Assembly (NCBI GenBank): GCA_012026795.1
Contig: VEPM01000019.1
Coordinates: 18,735 to 82,734 of the forward strand
Direction of reading: 5' to 3'
From: Candidatus Methanoperedens sp.
GTDB lineage: Archaea > Halobacteriota > Methanosarcinia > Methanosarcinales > Methanoperedenaceae
DNA: 64,000 bases
This document shows positions 50,347 through 59,037 of this stretch, one piece after another (the first letter of the stretch is position 1; every line of letters starts with the position of its first letter). The position numbers and the translations under genes were made by a program. The notes beneath the pieces were generated by a model. That model did not search any database. It was not told the DNA's origin and worked only from the letters and a program-made list of their open reading frames with translations.

Positions 50347-51132
50347 ATGTTGAACAATACCTATATTCATATACCCTGTATCGGCTCTTCAACAGAGCGG
50401 ATGATATGGAAATCCGGGATAAAAAGCTGGGATGATTTTCTCATAAATCACGGAACGCTAAAAGCAACGAAAAAAAAGCAGCGGGTTTTATATTCAGGAG
50501 TTGAAGAATCAATTGAGCAGCTATCAGGTAAAAACCATCTTTTTTTTGCACGGCGGCTCCTGCCCCGCCACCAATGGAGGGCATACAGGCAATTTGAAGA
50601 TAAAACTGCATTTGTTGATATTGAGACAACAGGACTTTCCTCGCAATCCGACAGCATAACGATAATCGGTATCTATAACGGGAAAGAAACAAAAACATAT
50701 ATCAAGGGAATTAACCTGGATGAGGCAACGCAGGAGCTGGCAAAGTACAAGCAGCTGGTTACTTTTAATGGCGCACGTTTTGACCTGCCTTTCATAGAAC
50801 ATGAATTCCCCGGATTTTTCAATCACCTGCATATCGATCTTATGTATCCTTTAAAAAATATCGGATATAGCGGCGGTCTTAAAAAAATCGAATATTCACT
50901 CGGGATAAGAAGAAGCGAAGAAACCGAAGGAATATCCGGTTTTGAGGCTGTCCGGTTGTGGAACAAATATAAGAAGGGGGATGATGAAGCCCTGGAGTTG
51001 CTCATCGAGTATAATAAAGAAGATGTGGAAAATCTTAAGACCATTATTGATATGACTTACCAGAAAATGGTGGATAATGAAGTTGCTCCAAAAGATGGAA
51101 AGTGCGCGGATACTTCACAGAAGTTCATATAA
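50347..51132 (+). CDS. RNase H-like DEDD exonuclease (YprB-type)
   Basis: 261 aa. DEDD exonuclease motifs: AFVDIETTGLSSQ (D, E), FNGARFDLPFIEH (D), and YNKEDVENLKTI (final D), with HIDLMYPLKNIGYSGGLKKIE between. This is the uncharacterised archaeal/bacterial YprB-like group; a role in DNA or RNA processing is likely. It begins 3 bases after the DP1 stop, so the two are probably co-transcribed and may act in DNA repair together. Overlaps the permease gene 18 bases tail to tail. Confidence 0.88.
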   Translation: MLNNTYIHIPCIGSSTERMIWKSGIKSWDDFLINHGTLKATKKKQRVLYSGVEESIEQLSGKNHLFFARRLLPRHQWRAYRQFEDKTAFVDIETTGLSSQSDSITIIGIYNGKETKTYIKGINLDEATQELAKYKQLVTFNGARFDLPFIEHEFPGFFNHLHIDLMYPLKNIGYSGGLKKIEYSLGIRRSEETEGISGFEAVRLWNKYKKGDDEALELLIEYNKEDVENLKTIIDMTYQKMVDNEVAPKDGKCADTSQKFI

Positions 51133-51864
51133 AAGTTTTGCTGCCATGAATAACAGGAAAAGAGCAAATAATTTATTGATAACATTTGAAGGAACGCGTT
51201 TGAAGATTATTTTTGAACCGATCTGTGCGCCTGCAAAAGCAGTAAGGCCTGTATAAGATAATATATTCAAATCAAGTGTTTGGGCTCCAAAAACCAGATG
51301 CCCCACAAATCCTGATAATGAGGTAAATGTTATAATAAATGCAGAAGTTGCTACCGCATTTTTTGTTTCCAATCCAAGAATAAGGAGCAGTGGTACAATA
51401 AAAGTGCCTCCGCCAATGCCTGCTAATGAGGAGATTATCCCAAAAATAAATGCCAGGCCTGCCCCAACCAGAATCTTCTTGTTTTCTCCATCTTTAACCA
51501 TAAAGCCAATATTATTAAATAATAGTATGCGCAGTGCTGCAAACAAAAGTATTATGCTGAGCAATATAATTAAAACCCTGGTCTCAATCCGGGATACAAA
51601 ATATGAACCTGTAAGGGCTCCAGACGTTGATGTTAATATCAGGGGAAGGGCTATTTTTTTATCCACAAGCATCTGTTTTAAATAAGTGATGGAAGCTGAT
51701 GCCGTTGTTATCATATTCAACAAAAGCGCCATGGGGATAGCTGCAAGAAGAGGTATGCCCAGCCAGAAAAAAAGCGGCGTGTATATTATCGCTCCCCCAA
51801 GACCCATTATAGAGAAAAGGACTGCGATGAGGAATGTTATTACAATGATCAGCAATATGTCCAT
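51115..51864 (-). CDS. Sulfite exporter TauE/SafE family permease
   Basis: 249 aa, about eight membrane helices in two repeats. First repeat: LFSIMGLGGAIIYTPLFFWLGIP; second: GIISSLAGIGGGTFIVPLLLILGLETKNAVATSAFII. The GIGGG motif and the duplicated architecture are diagnostic. Substrates of relatives are sulfite, sulfoacetate or taurine-type anions; the substrate here is unknown. The SsuABC-like importer at 39.7 kb is not linked. Confidence 0.92.
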   Translation of the reverse strand: MDILLIIVITFLIAVLFSIMGLGGAIIYTPLFFWLGIPLLAAIPMALLLNMITTASASITYLKQMLVDKKIALPLILTSTSGALTGSYFVSRIETRVLIILLSIILLFAALRILLFNNIGFMVKDGENKKILVGAGLAFIFGIISSLAGIGGGTFIVPLLLILGLETKNAVATSAFIITFTSLSGFVGHLVFGAQTLDLNILSYTGLTAFAGAQIGSKIIFKRVPSNVINKLFALFLLFMAAKLLYELL

Positions 51865-51951
51865 AATATTTCCCTAAACACATCGAAGGATTAATAATGC
51901 TTGGAAGAAACATTTAATAATAAGGAAACCGTTTAATTCGTAAGGATACAA

Positions 51952-52371
51952 ATGAATAAGAAAAATCGTTTATTATTAGGTGTTTCGGTCATTGTTGTTT
52001 TATTGGGATACCTGCTGCTCACATCAGGGACATCGAACCAGTATGAAGTAAGCAATGCTCTGGCTGCAAAGGGAAATCTGACAGGAAAGGTCATAATTGT
52101 TAACGGATCATTGGTCAAAGGTACTGACAACTGGGACCCATTAACAAAAACTCTTACATTTAAAATGACAGACGGCGTTGCAACAATGGATGTCATTTAT
52201 GTCGGGGACTTACCCAACATGCCGGCTGAGGTTGTTGATATCCAGACCATAGTTACAGGGCAGTTCAATGGAAACAGGTTTGAAGCATTCAGGATGCTCA
52301 CGAAATGTCCTTCAAAATACGAAGGAGAGAATTCCTTTGATGCAAATAATACAAATGCAAAGGGCAAATGA
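51952..52371 (+). CDS. ccmE: Cytochrome c maturation protein CcmE (Cys/Tyr type)
   Basis: 139 aa heme chaperone of the membrane's outer face. One N-terminal anchor helix (RLLLGVSVIVVLLGYLLLTSG), then an OB-fold (GKVIIVNGSLVKGTDNW ... LTFKMTDGVATMDVIYVGDLPNMPAEVV). The heme-binding spot has CPSKY, the CxxxY motif known from archaeal and some delta-proteobacterial CcmE, in place of the HxxxY of E. coli. It stands alone, no other ccm gene within reach. This points to a c-type cytochrome-rich archaeon. Confidence 0.93.
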   Translation: MNKKNRLLLGVSVIVVLLGYLLLTSGTSNQYEVSNALAAKGNLTGKVIIVNGSLVKGTDNWDPLTKTLTFKMTDGVATMDVIYVGDLPNMPAEVVDIQTIVTGQFNGNRFEAFRMLTKCPSKYEGENSFDANNTNAKGK

Positions 52372-52396
52372 ATAAATAATTTTCAATTCCGATCAA

Positions 52397-54154
52397 TCAA
52401 GATGGAAGAAATGAAAGAGCGTCTCCTGTGAGGTCAGGTATAAGGACTGGAATTATTTTAAATTCATTCACATCAACAAGCCCTTTGTCTGTTATCTTGA
52501 TGGATGGAATGACAGGCAAGGAAAGGAAAGACATCTGGATAAAAGGCGTATCAAGCTTGCAGCCCATTTTTTTGACAATGCTGTGCAGTTCTTTTAGTTT
52601 TTTATCCACTTCGTATGCATTTTCGGTGCTGAGAATCCCCGCAAAAGGAAGATGAAGAAAATCTGTCACACTGCCTTTTGCTATCACTATACCTCCTTGC
52701 AGTTCTCTGATTTTATTCGCACAGAGTGCCATATCCTCAAAATTCGTGCCTATGAGAACGACATTATGTGAGTCATGTGCAATACTCTGTCCGATTGCGC
52801 CTTCTTGCAGACCAAAGCCGCGGATAAAACCACGGCTTATATTTCCCGATTTTCCGTGGCGTTCAATAACAGCTATGGAGAGGATGTCTCGTTCTATATC
52901 AGGCAGGATAGCCTGTTCCACTGCTCTTAATTCCTCAATACTATTGTTTGTAGTAAGCTGACCCTGCACTATTTCTATTACATGGGCCGACACAATCCTT
53001 TTCTTAGATTTGATTTTCAGGTCTCCTGGTTCTATTTTTCTATATTTAACTGTCCTGAAGACATAACCCGGGTATCCGGTTACTTCTATTTCCGGGTTTA
53101 TTATTCCACGTATTACCACATTTTTAATCCTGAAATCCTGTAAATTATCAATTATTACCAGATTTGCTCTTCGACCGATGCTTATTGAGCCCACAAACCG
53201 GTCTACCATGTAATATCGCGCCGTGTTAATGGTAGCCATTGAGATCGCCTGAATAGGCTCAATTCCAAGCCGGATTGCTTTTCTCACCGACGCATCCATA
53301 TACTCGTCTATAAGGTCTCCCGGCTGTTTGTCATCAGTAACGAAGAAGAAGTTTTCGAAGGATATTCTATCGCCAAGAAGCCTGGGGATGAATTCTTCAA
53401 GGCTCTTTGCGGCTGAACCTTCCCGAAGCATGAGCTTCATGCCGAGGCGCACCTTTTCAAGTGCTTCATCATATGTCACTGACTCATGGTCGCTTGAGAT
53501 GCCGGCACTCATGTATCCGAACAAACTACTGTCTCCCATGCCAGGGCAGTGACCATCCACCACAAGTTTTCTATCAAGAGCCGCAGAAATCTTGCCAAGT
53601 ATCTCAGGATTACCACGCAGTACCTCCTGGTAGTCCATCACCTCACCAAGTCCTACCACGAATTTTTTATCCAGAAGCTTTTTTGTATCAAGAAGGTCGA
53701 TCTTCGCCCCTGATGTTTCAAGAGAACTTGAAGGCACACATGAAGGAATAGTTAAAAAAACATCGATTGGCAACTTTTTTGCTTCATTCATGATCAACCT
53801 GATTCCTTTCACCCCGAGGATATTGGCGATTTCGTGCGGATCTATCACAATACCTGTTGTCCCGTGGAGGATTGATTGTTTTGCGAATTGCGTGAGTGTA
53901 ACCATGCTCGACTCAAAATGCACATGCCCATCTATCAATCCAGGGCAAACATATGCTTTTCTTATATCATGAATCTCTGTTTTTGAGCCAATCAGTTCAT
54001 CCACATCACCAATACCTGCGATGAACCCTGAGCTTATTGCTATGTCACCTTTTGTGATTTCTTTTGTGTTGACGTTCAAAATCCTGCAATTCTTAAGTAC
54101 AGTGTCGGCCTTGATCCTGCCTTCCCCTGCAAACACCTTCTCTCTCAAAAACAT
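52397..54154 (-). CDS. ade: Adenine deaminase
   Basis: 585 aa amidohydrolase, adenine to hypoxanthine. Metal site: PGLIDGHVHFESSMVTLTQFAKQ, HGTTGIVIDPHEIANIL, the VDGHCPGM motif, and ISSDHESVT. The C-terminal third is the Ade-specific domain (FGLQEGAIGQSIAHDSHNVVLIG; MSFLSLPVIPSIKITDKGLVD). Divergent from a phosphoribosyltransferase gene, whose product could use the hypoxanthine, so purine salvage is the natural reading. Confidence 0.95.
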   Translation of the reverse strand: MFLREKVFAGEGRIKADTVLKNCRILNVNTKEITKGDIAISSGFIAGIGDVDELIGSKTEIHDIRKAYVCPGLIDGHVHFESSMVTLTQFAKQSILHGTTGIVIDPHEIANILGVKGIRLIMNEAKKLPIDVFLTIPSCVPSSSLETSGAKIDLLDTKKLLDKKFVVGLGEVMDYQEVLRGNPEILGKISAALDRKLVVDGHCPGMGDSSLFGYMSAGISSDHESVTYDEALEKVRLGMKLMLREGSAAKSLEEFIPRLLGDRISFENFFFVTDDKQPGDLIDEYMDASVRKAIRLGIEPIQAISMATINTARYYMVDRFVGSISIGRRANLVIIDNLQDFRIKNVVIRGIINPEIEVTGYPGYVFRTVKYRKIEPGDLKIKSKKRIVSAHVIEIVQGQLTTNNSIEELRAVEQAILPDIERDILSIAVIERHGKSGNISRGFIRGFGLQEGAIGQSIAHDSHNVVLIGTNFEDMALCANKIRELQGGIVIAKGSVTDFLHLPFAGILSTENAYEVDKKLKELHSIVKKMGCKLDTPFIQMSFLSLPVIPSIKITDKGLVDVNEFKIIPVLIPDLTGDALSFLPS

Positions 54155-54258
54155 AATAACGAATTATTCTATATTGGATAAAATATCTTTGTGTTTTAGT
54201 CTTCAACTATTTTCTCTTTAGGAAAGAATATCTATTACGATGTATTATCTATATTATA

Positions 54259-54924
54259 ATGGAAAAGTCCCCGGATACATTAAAATGCTACCTTGTAAGC
54301 TGGGATGAAGTCTACAGGCTGGCAAAAATTTTAGCTTTCAAAATAAAAAATTCAGGATTTAAGCCAGACCTTGTTATAGGTATAGCCAGAGGCGGACTTG
54401 TGCCAGCACGTATTGTGTGTGATTTTCTATTACAAAAAGACCTTGCAGCTATAAAAGTTGAACACTGGGGAATCGCCGCGATTGCCCTCGGAAAAGCTAA
54501 AATAAAATTCCCTCTTCCAATAGACATTTCCGGAAAGAAGATATTGATTGTGGATGATGTCGCGGATACTGGAGACACTTTTACTGCGACTGTGGATTAC
54601 GTAAAGGGAAAGAATCCTTTAGACGTTAAAAGCTCAGTGCTGCATTATAAGACATGTTCATCATTTGTCCCTGATTACTGGGCAGAAAAGCAAGATGAAT
54701 GGAAATGGATAATATATCCCTGGGCTGTTTATGAAGATCTGACGGGATTTATTCAAAGGGCATTGATCAAACCCATGACTCGCGGAGAGATAAGGAAAGC
54801 TCTTAAGAACAATTTCGACATCAGCATACCAAAAAAAGACCTTATGGAAATGTTAAATGATATGCATGCGGAAGGAAAAATCCGGAAAATAGAAAAAGGG
54901 GTACGGATGAAGTGGGCCATTTAA
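54259..54924 (+). CDS. Purine phosphoribosyltransferase family protein with C-terminal helical domain
   Basis: 221 aa. PRTase fold: LVIGIARGGLVPARIVCDFL, the PRPP loop ILIVDDVADTGDTFTATVDYV, and VPDYWAEKQDEWKWIIYPWAVYEDL at the hood. The last ~50 residues (MTRGEIRKALKNNFDISIPKKDLMEMLNDMH) look like a winged-helix-type extension, which is an oddity. Likely hypoxanthine or xanthine as substrate, given adenine deaminase next door on the other strand (~105 bases between starts). Confidence 0.85.
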   Translation: MEKSPDTLKCYLVSWDEVYRLAKILAFKIKNSGFKPDLVIGIARGGLVPARIVCDFLLQKDLAAIKVEHWGIAAIALGKAKIKFPLPIDISGKKILIVDDVADTGDTFTATVDYVKGKNPLDVKSSVLHYKTCSSFVPDYWAEKQDEWKWIIYPWAVYEDLTGFIQRALIKPMTRGEIRKALKNNFDISIPKKDLMEMLNDMHAEGKIRKIEKGVRMKWAI

Positions 54925-54932
54925 GATGGAGT

Positions 54933-55466
54933 TTATAGCATTTTCTGCTTAAATTTAAACTCCCATAAACTCTCGCCCTTGATTTCTTTTTTAATCAGGT
55001 GCTCCATCTCATGGGCTATGTCATACGCCGTAGAACCCTCAAATACAAGTTCTTTTTGTGCAAGTTCTTCCACTTTTATCTCTTTTTTAAGAGGATGAAC
55101 AGTGGCTTTTATGATACGCTCGCTTTCAACCTTCACCTTATAAGGACGCACAACAAGCATTCTTACCAGCTCATCCCCGCATTTTTCAAGCCTGTGAACA
55201 GTCCCCTCTTTCTCTTTAAGAACCGGGTTTATGAAAAGGTAAATCTCCTCAAGGGAATACCCCAATTTCTGTTCATCATCGTAAACTGTAGTCTTATCCA
55301 TCACCGTTATCGTCTTTATGTTTTCTATAGAATAACTCCAGTCACCGCCATCTCTTAAAGAGAACAATAACGGGATAAATGCATCTGCAGGTATGCCAAA
55401 ACCTGAGATCAGTTTTTTCTCTTCGCTTGTGAAATCCATTGCCTTCTTTAGATGTTCCATGTCCAT
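54933..55466 (-). CDS. Peptide-deformylase-like protein
   Basis: 177 aa, not a clear member of any annotated archaeal family known to me, but its order of landmarks follows peptide deformylase: GFGIPADAF (residues 22-30, compare GxGLAA), FINP (78-81), Cys96 in EKCGDE (compare EGCLS), RPYKVKV (107-113), and HEMEHL (152-157), an HExxH zinc motif. All three metal ligands (Cys96, His152, His156) and the catalytic Glu153 are present. The Gln of motif 1 is not obvious. Archaea do not formylate initiator Met, so another acyl-amide substrate or a regulatory role is likely. Divergent from the GYD/PhaC operon, 84 bases between starts. Confidence 0.65.
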   Translation of the reverse strand: MDMEHLKKAMDFTSEEKKLISGFGIPADAFIPLLFSLRDGGDWSYSIENIKTITVMDKTTVYDDEQKLGYSLEEIYLFINPVLKEKEGTVHRLEKCGDELVRMLVVRPYKVKVESERIIKATVHPLKKEIKVEELAQKELVFEGSTAYDIAHEMEHLIKKEIKGESLWEFKFKQKML

Positions 55467-55550
55467 ATATCTGGTATTGTTTGTCCGGCTAAGCGTAAGT
55501 ATATATGGATGAAAAACCCATTTGAATAATGGGAATTGGAGGTATAAATT

Positions 55551-55832
55551 GTGGCAATATATATCATAATCTCGAACCTGACAGATGAAGGTGCCAGGAC
55601 TCTTAAGAAGAACCCTGGCAGAGTGAAAGAAGTAAATGACGAGCTCAAAGACATGGGTGTGAATGTGATTGACCAGTACGCTGTCCTGGGAAATTTTGAC
55701 TTTGTGACCATCGTGGAAGCAGATGATGAAACTGTTACCAGTGCAGTCGTTGAAATCGCATCGCGCGGTAGTATCAAAACAGCTACATACAGGGCAATAC
55801 CGATCAATGAGTTCATCAATTCGCTTAAATAA
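55551..55832 (+). CDS. GYD domain protein
   Basis: 93 aa, GTG start at 55551, with GGAGGT 7 bases upstream. IIISNLTDEGARTLKKNPGRVKEVNDEL and the beta-rich remainder (GNFDFVTIVEADDETVTSAVVEIASRGSIKTATYRAI) fit the GYD family of ferredoxin-like-fold proteins with no known function. Its TAA overlaps the ATG of phaC (TAATG), which makes the two genes translationally coupled. Confidence 0.88.
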   Translation: MAIYIIISNLTDEGARTLKKNPGRVKEVNDELKDMGVNVIDQYAVLGNFDFVTIVEADDETVTSAVVEIASRGSIKTATYRAIPINEFINSLK

Positions 55833-56869
55833 TGGCGATTAACCTGGATAATATCCAGATAACCAGAAACAAATTTTTCAACGAATTAGAGGGAATTTTT
55901 CCTCCTGCCACTGTGGGAAAAACACCTTTTGAAGTAGTAGATGAGGATAGCAGATTTAATTTTAAGCTTCTTCGATATGTAACAGAAAAGGATAGCAAGA
56001 GGATTTTACTCATTGTTCCACATATAATAAACAGACCTTATATCCTTGATCTCAATGATGATGTCAGCGTCATAAGAAAGTTCTGTGAATATGATTTTTC
56101 AGTTTATATGTTTGATTGGGGCTATCCAACAATAGAGCAAAGAAAAGTCTCCTTTTCAGATTATGTACATTATTTGGATAAGGCGGTGGATCTTATTTTC
56201 AAGGAAAGAAGGATTAAACGGGTTATAGTTATAGGATACTGCACAGGAGGCATAATTTCTCTCATGTACGCCTCTTTACATCCTGAGAAAGTGGAAAAGC
56301 TTATTCTACTGGCAACGCCTGTGGATTTTTCCAGGTGGTATGATCCGAGGATACTATGGGGAAAGGTATTTGACGTTCGCAGCATTGTGTCTCTCTACGG
56401 TAATGTGCCAGGTGAGTTAATTCTCTTTTTTGGCCGTAACTTGTTTATGTATTATCTTCCATTTTTCTCGATGCGAGCGGAATTTAATAAGGAGTTATCG
56501 ACTTACGAGTCGTGGCGTGATGCTTTAAGAATAAATAGATGGTTAATGGATACGCCTATGATACCCGGCTCTACTTATATTCAATTCATTGAGGATTGCT
56601 ACCAGCAAAATTTGCTAATCAAAAATTTGATGAAAATCGATTCCCAAATCGTTGACCTGAGAAAAATTCACTGTCCTGTGCTTAACATATTGGCAAAATA
56701 TGACCACATTGTTCCTTTATCATCAGGTAAAGCGCTAAAAGATGTTTATTCAGGGGAGAGTTATGAAGAAATCGTCTTCCCTTCATCCCACACTGGTCTT
56801 TCTGTGAGCAGGGAAGCTCATTTGAATCTGTGGCCAAAAGTTTGTAAATGGATAGGGCGGACTGAATGA
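55832..56869 (+). CDS. phaC: Class III poly(R)-hydroxyalkanoic acid synthase subunit PhaC
   Basis: 345 aa alpha/beta-hydrolase that polymerises hydroxyacyl-CoA. The nucleophile elbow reads VIGYCTGG, with Cys in place of the lipase Ser, which is the PhaC mark. Asp is in AKYDHIVPLSSGKAL, His in SSHTGLS. The length and the lack of the N-terminal domain place it in class III, which needs PhaE (37193-38716). GYD gene is co-transcribed upstream. PHA genes are known from Methanoperedens and haloarchaea. Confidence 0.92.
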   Translation: MAINLDNIQITRNKFFNELEGIFPPATVGKTPFEVVDEDSRFNFKLLRYVTEKDSKRILLIVPHIINRPYILDLNDDVSVIRKFCEYDFSVYMFDWGYPTIEQRKVSFSDYVHYLDKAVDLIFKERRIKRVIVIGYCTGGIISLMYASLHPEKVEKLILLATPVDFSRWYDPRILWGKVFDVRSIVSLYGNVPGELILFFGRNLFMYYLPFFSMRAEFNKELSTYESWRDALRINRWLMDTPMIPGSTYIQFIEDCYQQNLLIKNLMKIDSQIVDLRKIHCPVLNILAKYDHIVPLSSGKALKDVYSGESYEEIVFPSSHTGLSVSREAHLNLWPKVCKWIGRTE

Positions 56870-56926
56870 ATTGGTCAACAATTGACAAACTTTCAAGCAT
56901 CTAAAATGCAGTTCCCACTGTTTTCT

Positions 56927-57469
56927 TTATGGTATGAAAACAGCAGATGCGATAGCTGTTGTCCATAAGCCGTTTTTATCACCGTTTGCCGATTGGGTTA
57001 TGTTGGTTGTTTTGATTATCAATCCGCTGGTCTTGAACAACTGTTTCCTCTCGTCCCATGCAGTTTCAGGATCAAACTGAAGTCCCATTGTTGTTGCAAG
57101 CATTGTTGCAGCCAGATCTTCAGAATAGTCTCCTGCCGTCTCATCTGTCTGTCCAAAAGAGTGATGCTCAGAAAGGTACCCGTAATTGTTCTTGCCTGAT
57201 GGGATTGCTGCTCCTATTGATGCTGCAATTAACCTGTGAGGCTCATTTGTTGAATTCCTGGCAAGAACTGTAAAGGTTATTTCTCCGGGTTCTAGCATTT
57301 TCAGCCCTTTTTCCTTTGGGATGAGCTTGCAATCCGGTGGGATTATGCTGGAAACGTTTACCAGGTTGCAATACTGTATACCAGCGTCTCTTAAAGCTAA
57401 TTCAAAGGATTGTAAGTATTCTTTATGTTTGCCCACACCCTTAGTCAGGAAAAAATGCTTAGGAATCAT
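56927..57469 (-). CDS. pdaD: Pyruvoyl-dependent arginine decarboxylase
   Basis: 180 aa proenzyme; makes agmatine, the archaeal polyamine precursor. Opening [22 protein letters not shown], the self-cleavage site [12 protein letters not shown] (between the two Ser), and [27 protein letters not shown] are diagnostic. Cleavage yields a beta chain of ~50 residues and a pyruvoyl-bearing alpha chain. Agmatine is also needed for tRNA-Ile2 in archaea (agmatidine). Divergent from the APC permease gene over a 235-base gap. Confidence 0.95.
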   Translation of the reverse strand: MIPKHFFLTKGVGKHKEYLQSFELALRDAGIQYCNLVNVSSIIPPDCKLIPKEKGLKMLEPGEITFTVLARNSTNEPHRLIAASIGAAIPSGKNNYGYLSEHHSFGQTDETAGDYSEDLAATMLATTMGLQFDPETAWDERKQLFKTSGLIIKTTNITQSANGDKNGLWTTAIASAVFIP

Positions 57470-57494
57470 CTATAAATAGATTAAACGAATTGGT

Positions 57495-57590
57495 TTATTT
57501 AGGTTTCGCTTCCTGTGCTTTGTTGAATAAATGCTGCTTAATCTCTTCAATCTGCTTTTTTCTGGATGGATAGGTGAGGAACCATAAAAA
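57495..57590 (-). pseudogene. Possible 30-codon gene remnant
   Basis: On the minus strand a stop-bounded frame without a start codon reads FLWFLTYPSRKKQIEEIK, then QHLFNKAQEAKPK and stop. The composition looks like the C-terminal tail of a real protein, but nothing precedes it. It lies in the 235-base gap between pdaD and the APC permease, which otherwise holds nothing I can support. Weak. Confidence 0.25.
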
Positions 57591-57704
57591 TTAGTTTGGA
57601 TAGGATAGGAGGTCCCTCTAATGTATAATATAGATTCTCTATTTAAATCTATTTTCCATGATTATACCCAAATCTTTACCAATTTATAGACTATATAAGA
57701 ACTT

Positions 57705-58979
57705 ATGAGTGAAAAAGCGGCATTGAAACGTGAGCTGGGATTGTTTGAGGTAACTCTTTCTGGGATCGGGATAATCCTGGGAGCGGGGATATATGCACTC
57801 ATTGGAGAAGCGTCCGGGCTTGCAGGGAATTCCTTATGGCTGTCATTTGCAGTCTCGGCATTGATAGCGATATTCACAGGACTGAGTTATGCAGAGCTCT
57901 CCTCCATGTTCCCTAAAGCAAGCGCGGAATACGAATATACTGCACATGCATTTGGAAAAAGGCTGGCCTTTATTATCGGCTGGCTGATAATCTTAAGCGG
58001 AGCGATCGGTGCTTCAACTGTAGCTCTCGGATTCGGAGGCTATTTCAAAGAATTGTTCAGTATGCCTATAATTACCTCAGCGTTTGTCCTGGTAATTGTT
58101 CTTTCTTTTCTCCTTTTCCTGGGCATAAAGGAATCTGCCTTGTTTGCTGTTGTAGCTACCCTTATTGAAACATCAGGGCTTTTGATCATAATTTTTATAG
58201 GTGTTCCTTATCTTGGGAAGGTTGATTACTTTGAAATGCCGCTGGGAATGGCCGGGGTTTTCCAGGCTTCAGCATTGGTTTTTTTCGCATATACGGGATT
58301 TGAGAGTATCGTTAAGCTTTCGGAAGAAACGAAATCTCCTGAAAAAACAATTCCAAAGGGATTGATACTTGCAATTTTGACCAGCGTCCTGCTTTATATT
58401 CTGGTAGCAATTTCTGCTGTAAGCGTTGTTGGATGGGAAAGTCTGAGTAGATCAGATGCACCTCTTGCAGATATTGCTTTTACAGCTTTTGGGAGCAATG
58501 CATTTATAATGCTGAGTATTATTGCTCTTTTTTCAACTGCCAATACCGTTCTTTTGATGATGCTGGGCTCGTCAAGAATAATGTATGGGATGGCTGATTC
58601 CTTACATCTGCCCCCTATCCTTTCAAAGATACATTCTTTAAGGAGAACGCCATGGACAGCTATAATAATGACAGGGGTTCTATCGCTGCTGTTTATCTTT
58701 GCGGGTAATATCTCATTTGTGGCAAACATTGCCAACTTCACCTTATTCGTAACATTTTTTGTGATAAATGCCTCCATGATCGTATTGAGGTACAGGGAAA
58801 CGGATATGAAAAGACCCTTCAGGGTACCACTTACAATAGGCAGGTTCCCGCTACTTGCGCTTCTGGGTATGTTAGTCAGTGCATTCATGATCTTGCAGCT
58901 TGAAGCAGAGGTTGTTCTTGTGGGGACTGCCCTTGTGGTTGTGGGGGGATTGCTGTCTTTTGTGAACTGGAAGAAATAA
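57705..58979 (+). CDS. APC family amino acid permease
   Basis: 424 aa, twelve membrane helices. Helix 1 GIGIILGAGIYALIGEASGLAG has the unwound GxG of the LeuT fold; helix 6 ALVFFAYTGFESIVKLSEETKSPEKTIPKGL is characteristic of APC transporters. Imports or exchanges an amino acid; which one is not readable. The arginine decarboxylase next door makes arginine or agmatine possible but that is inference. Confidence 0.92.
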   Translation: MSEKAALKRELGLFEVTLSGIGIILGAGIYALIGEASGLAGNSLWLSFAVSALIAIFTGLSYAELSSMFPKASAEYEYTAHAFGKRLAFIIGWLIILSGAIGASTVALGFGGYFKELFSMPIITSAFVLVIVLSFLLFLGIKESALFAVVATLIETSGLLIIIFIGVPYLGKVDYFEMPLGMAGVFQASALVFFAYTGFESIVKLSEETKSPEKTIPKGLILAILTSVLLYILVAISAVSVVGWESLSRSDAPLADIAFTAFGSNAFIMLSIIALFSTANTVLLMMLGSSRIMYGMADSLHLPPILSKIHSLRRTPWTAIIMTGVLSLLFIFAGNISFVANIANFTLFVTFFVINASMIVLRYRETDMKRPFRVPLTIGRFPLLALLGMLVSAFMILQLEAEVVLVGTALVVVGGLLSFVNWKK

Positions 58980-59037
58980 ATCGATACAAAAAACAAAAAT
59001 AGGAATAAGTGAATATCACATATCCGGAATAGAACCA

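Noticed and set aside
55832..56869. Ordinary alpha/beta-hydrolase (lipase)
   Set aside because: The nucleophile is Cys in GYCTGG and the companion PhaE is present, which fits PhaC.
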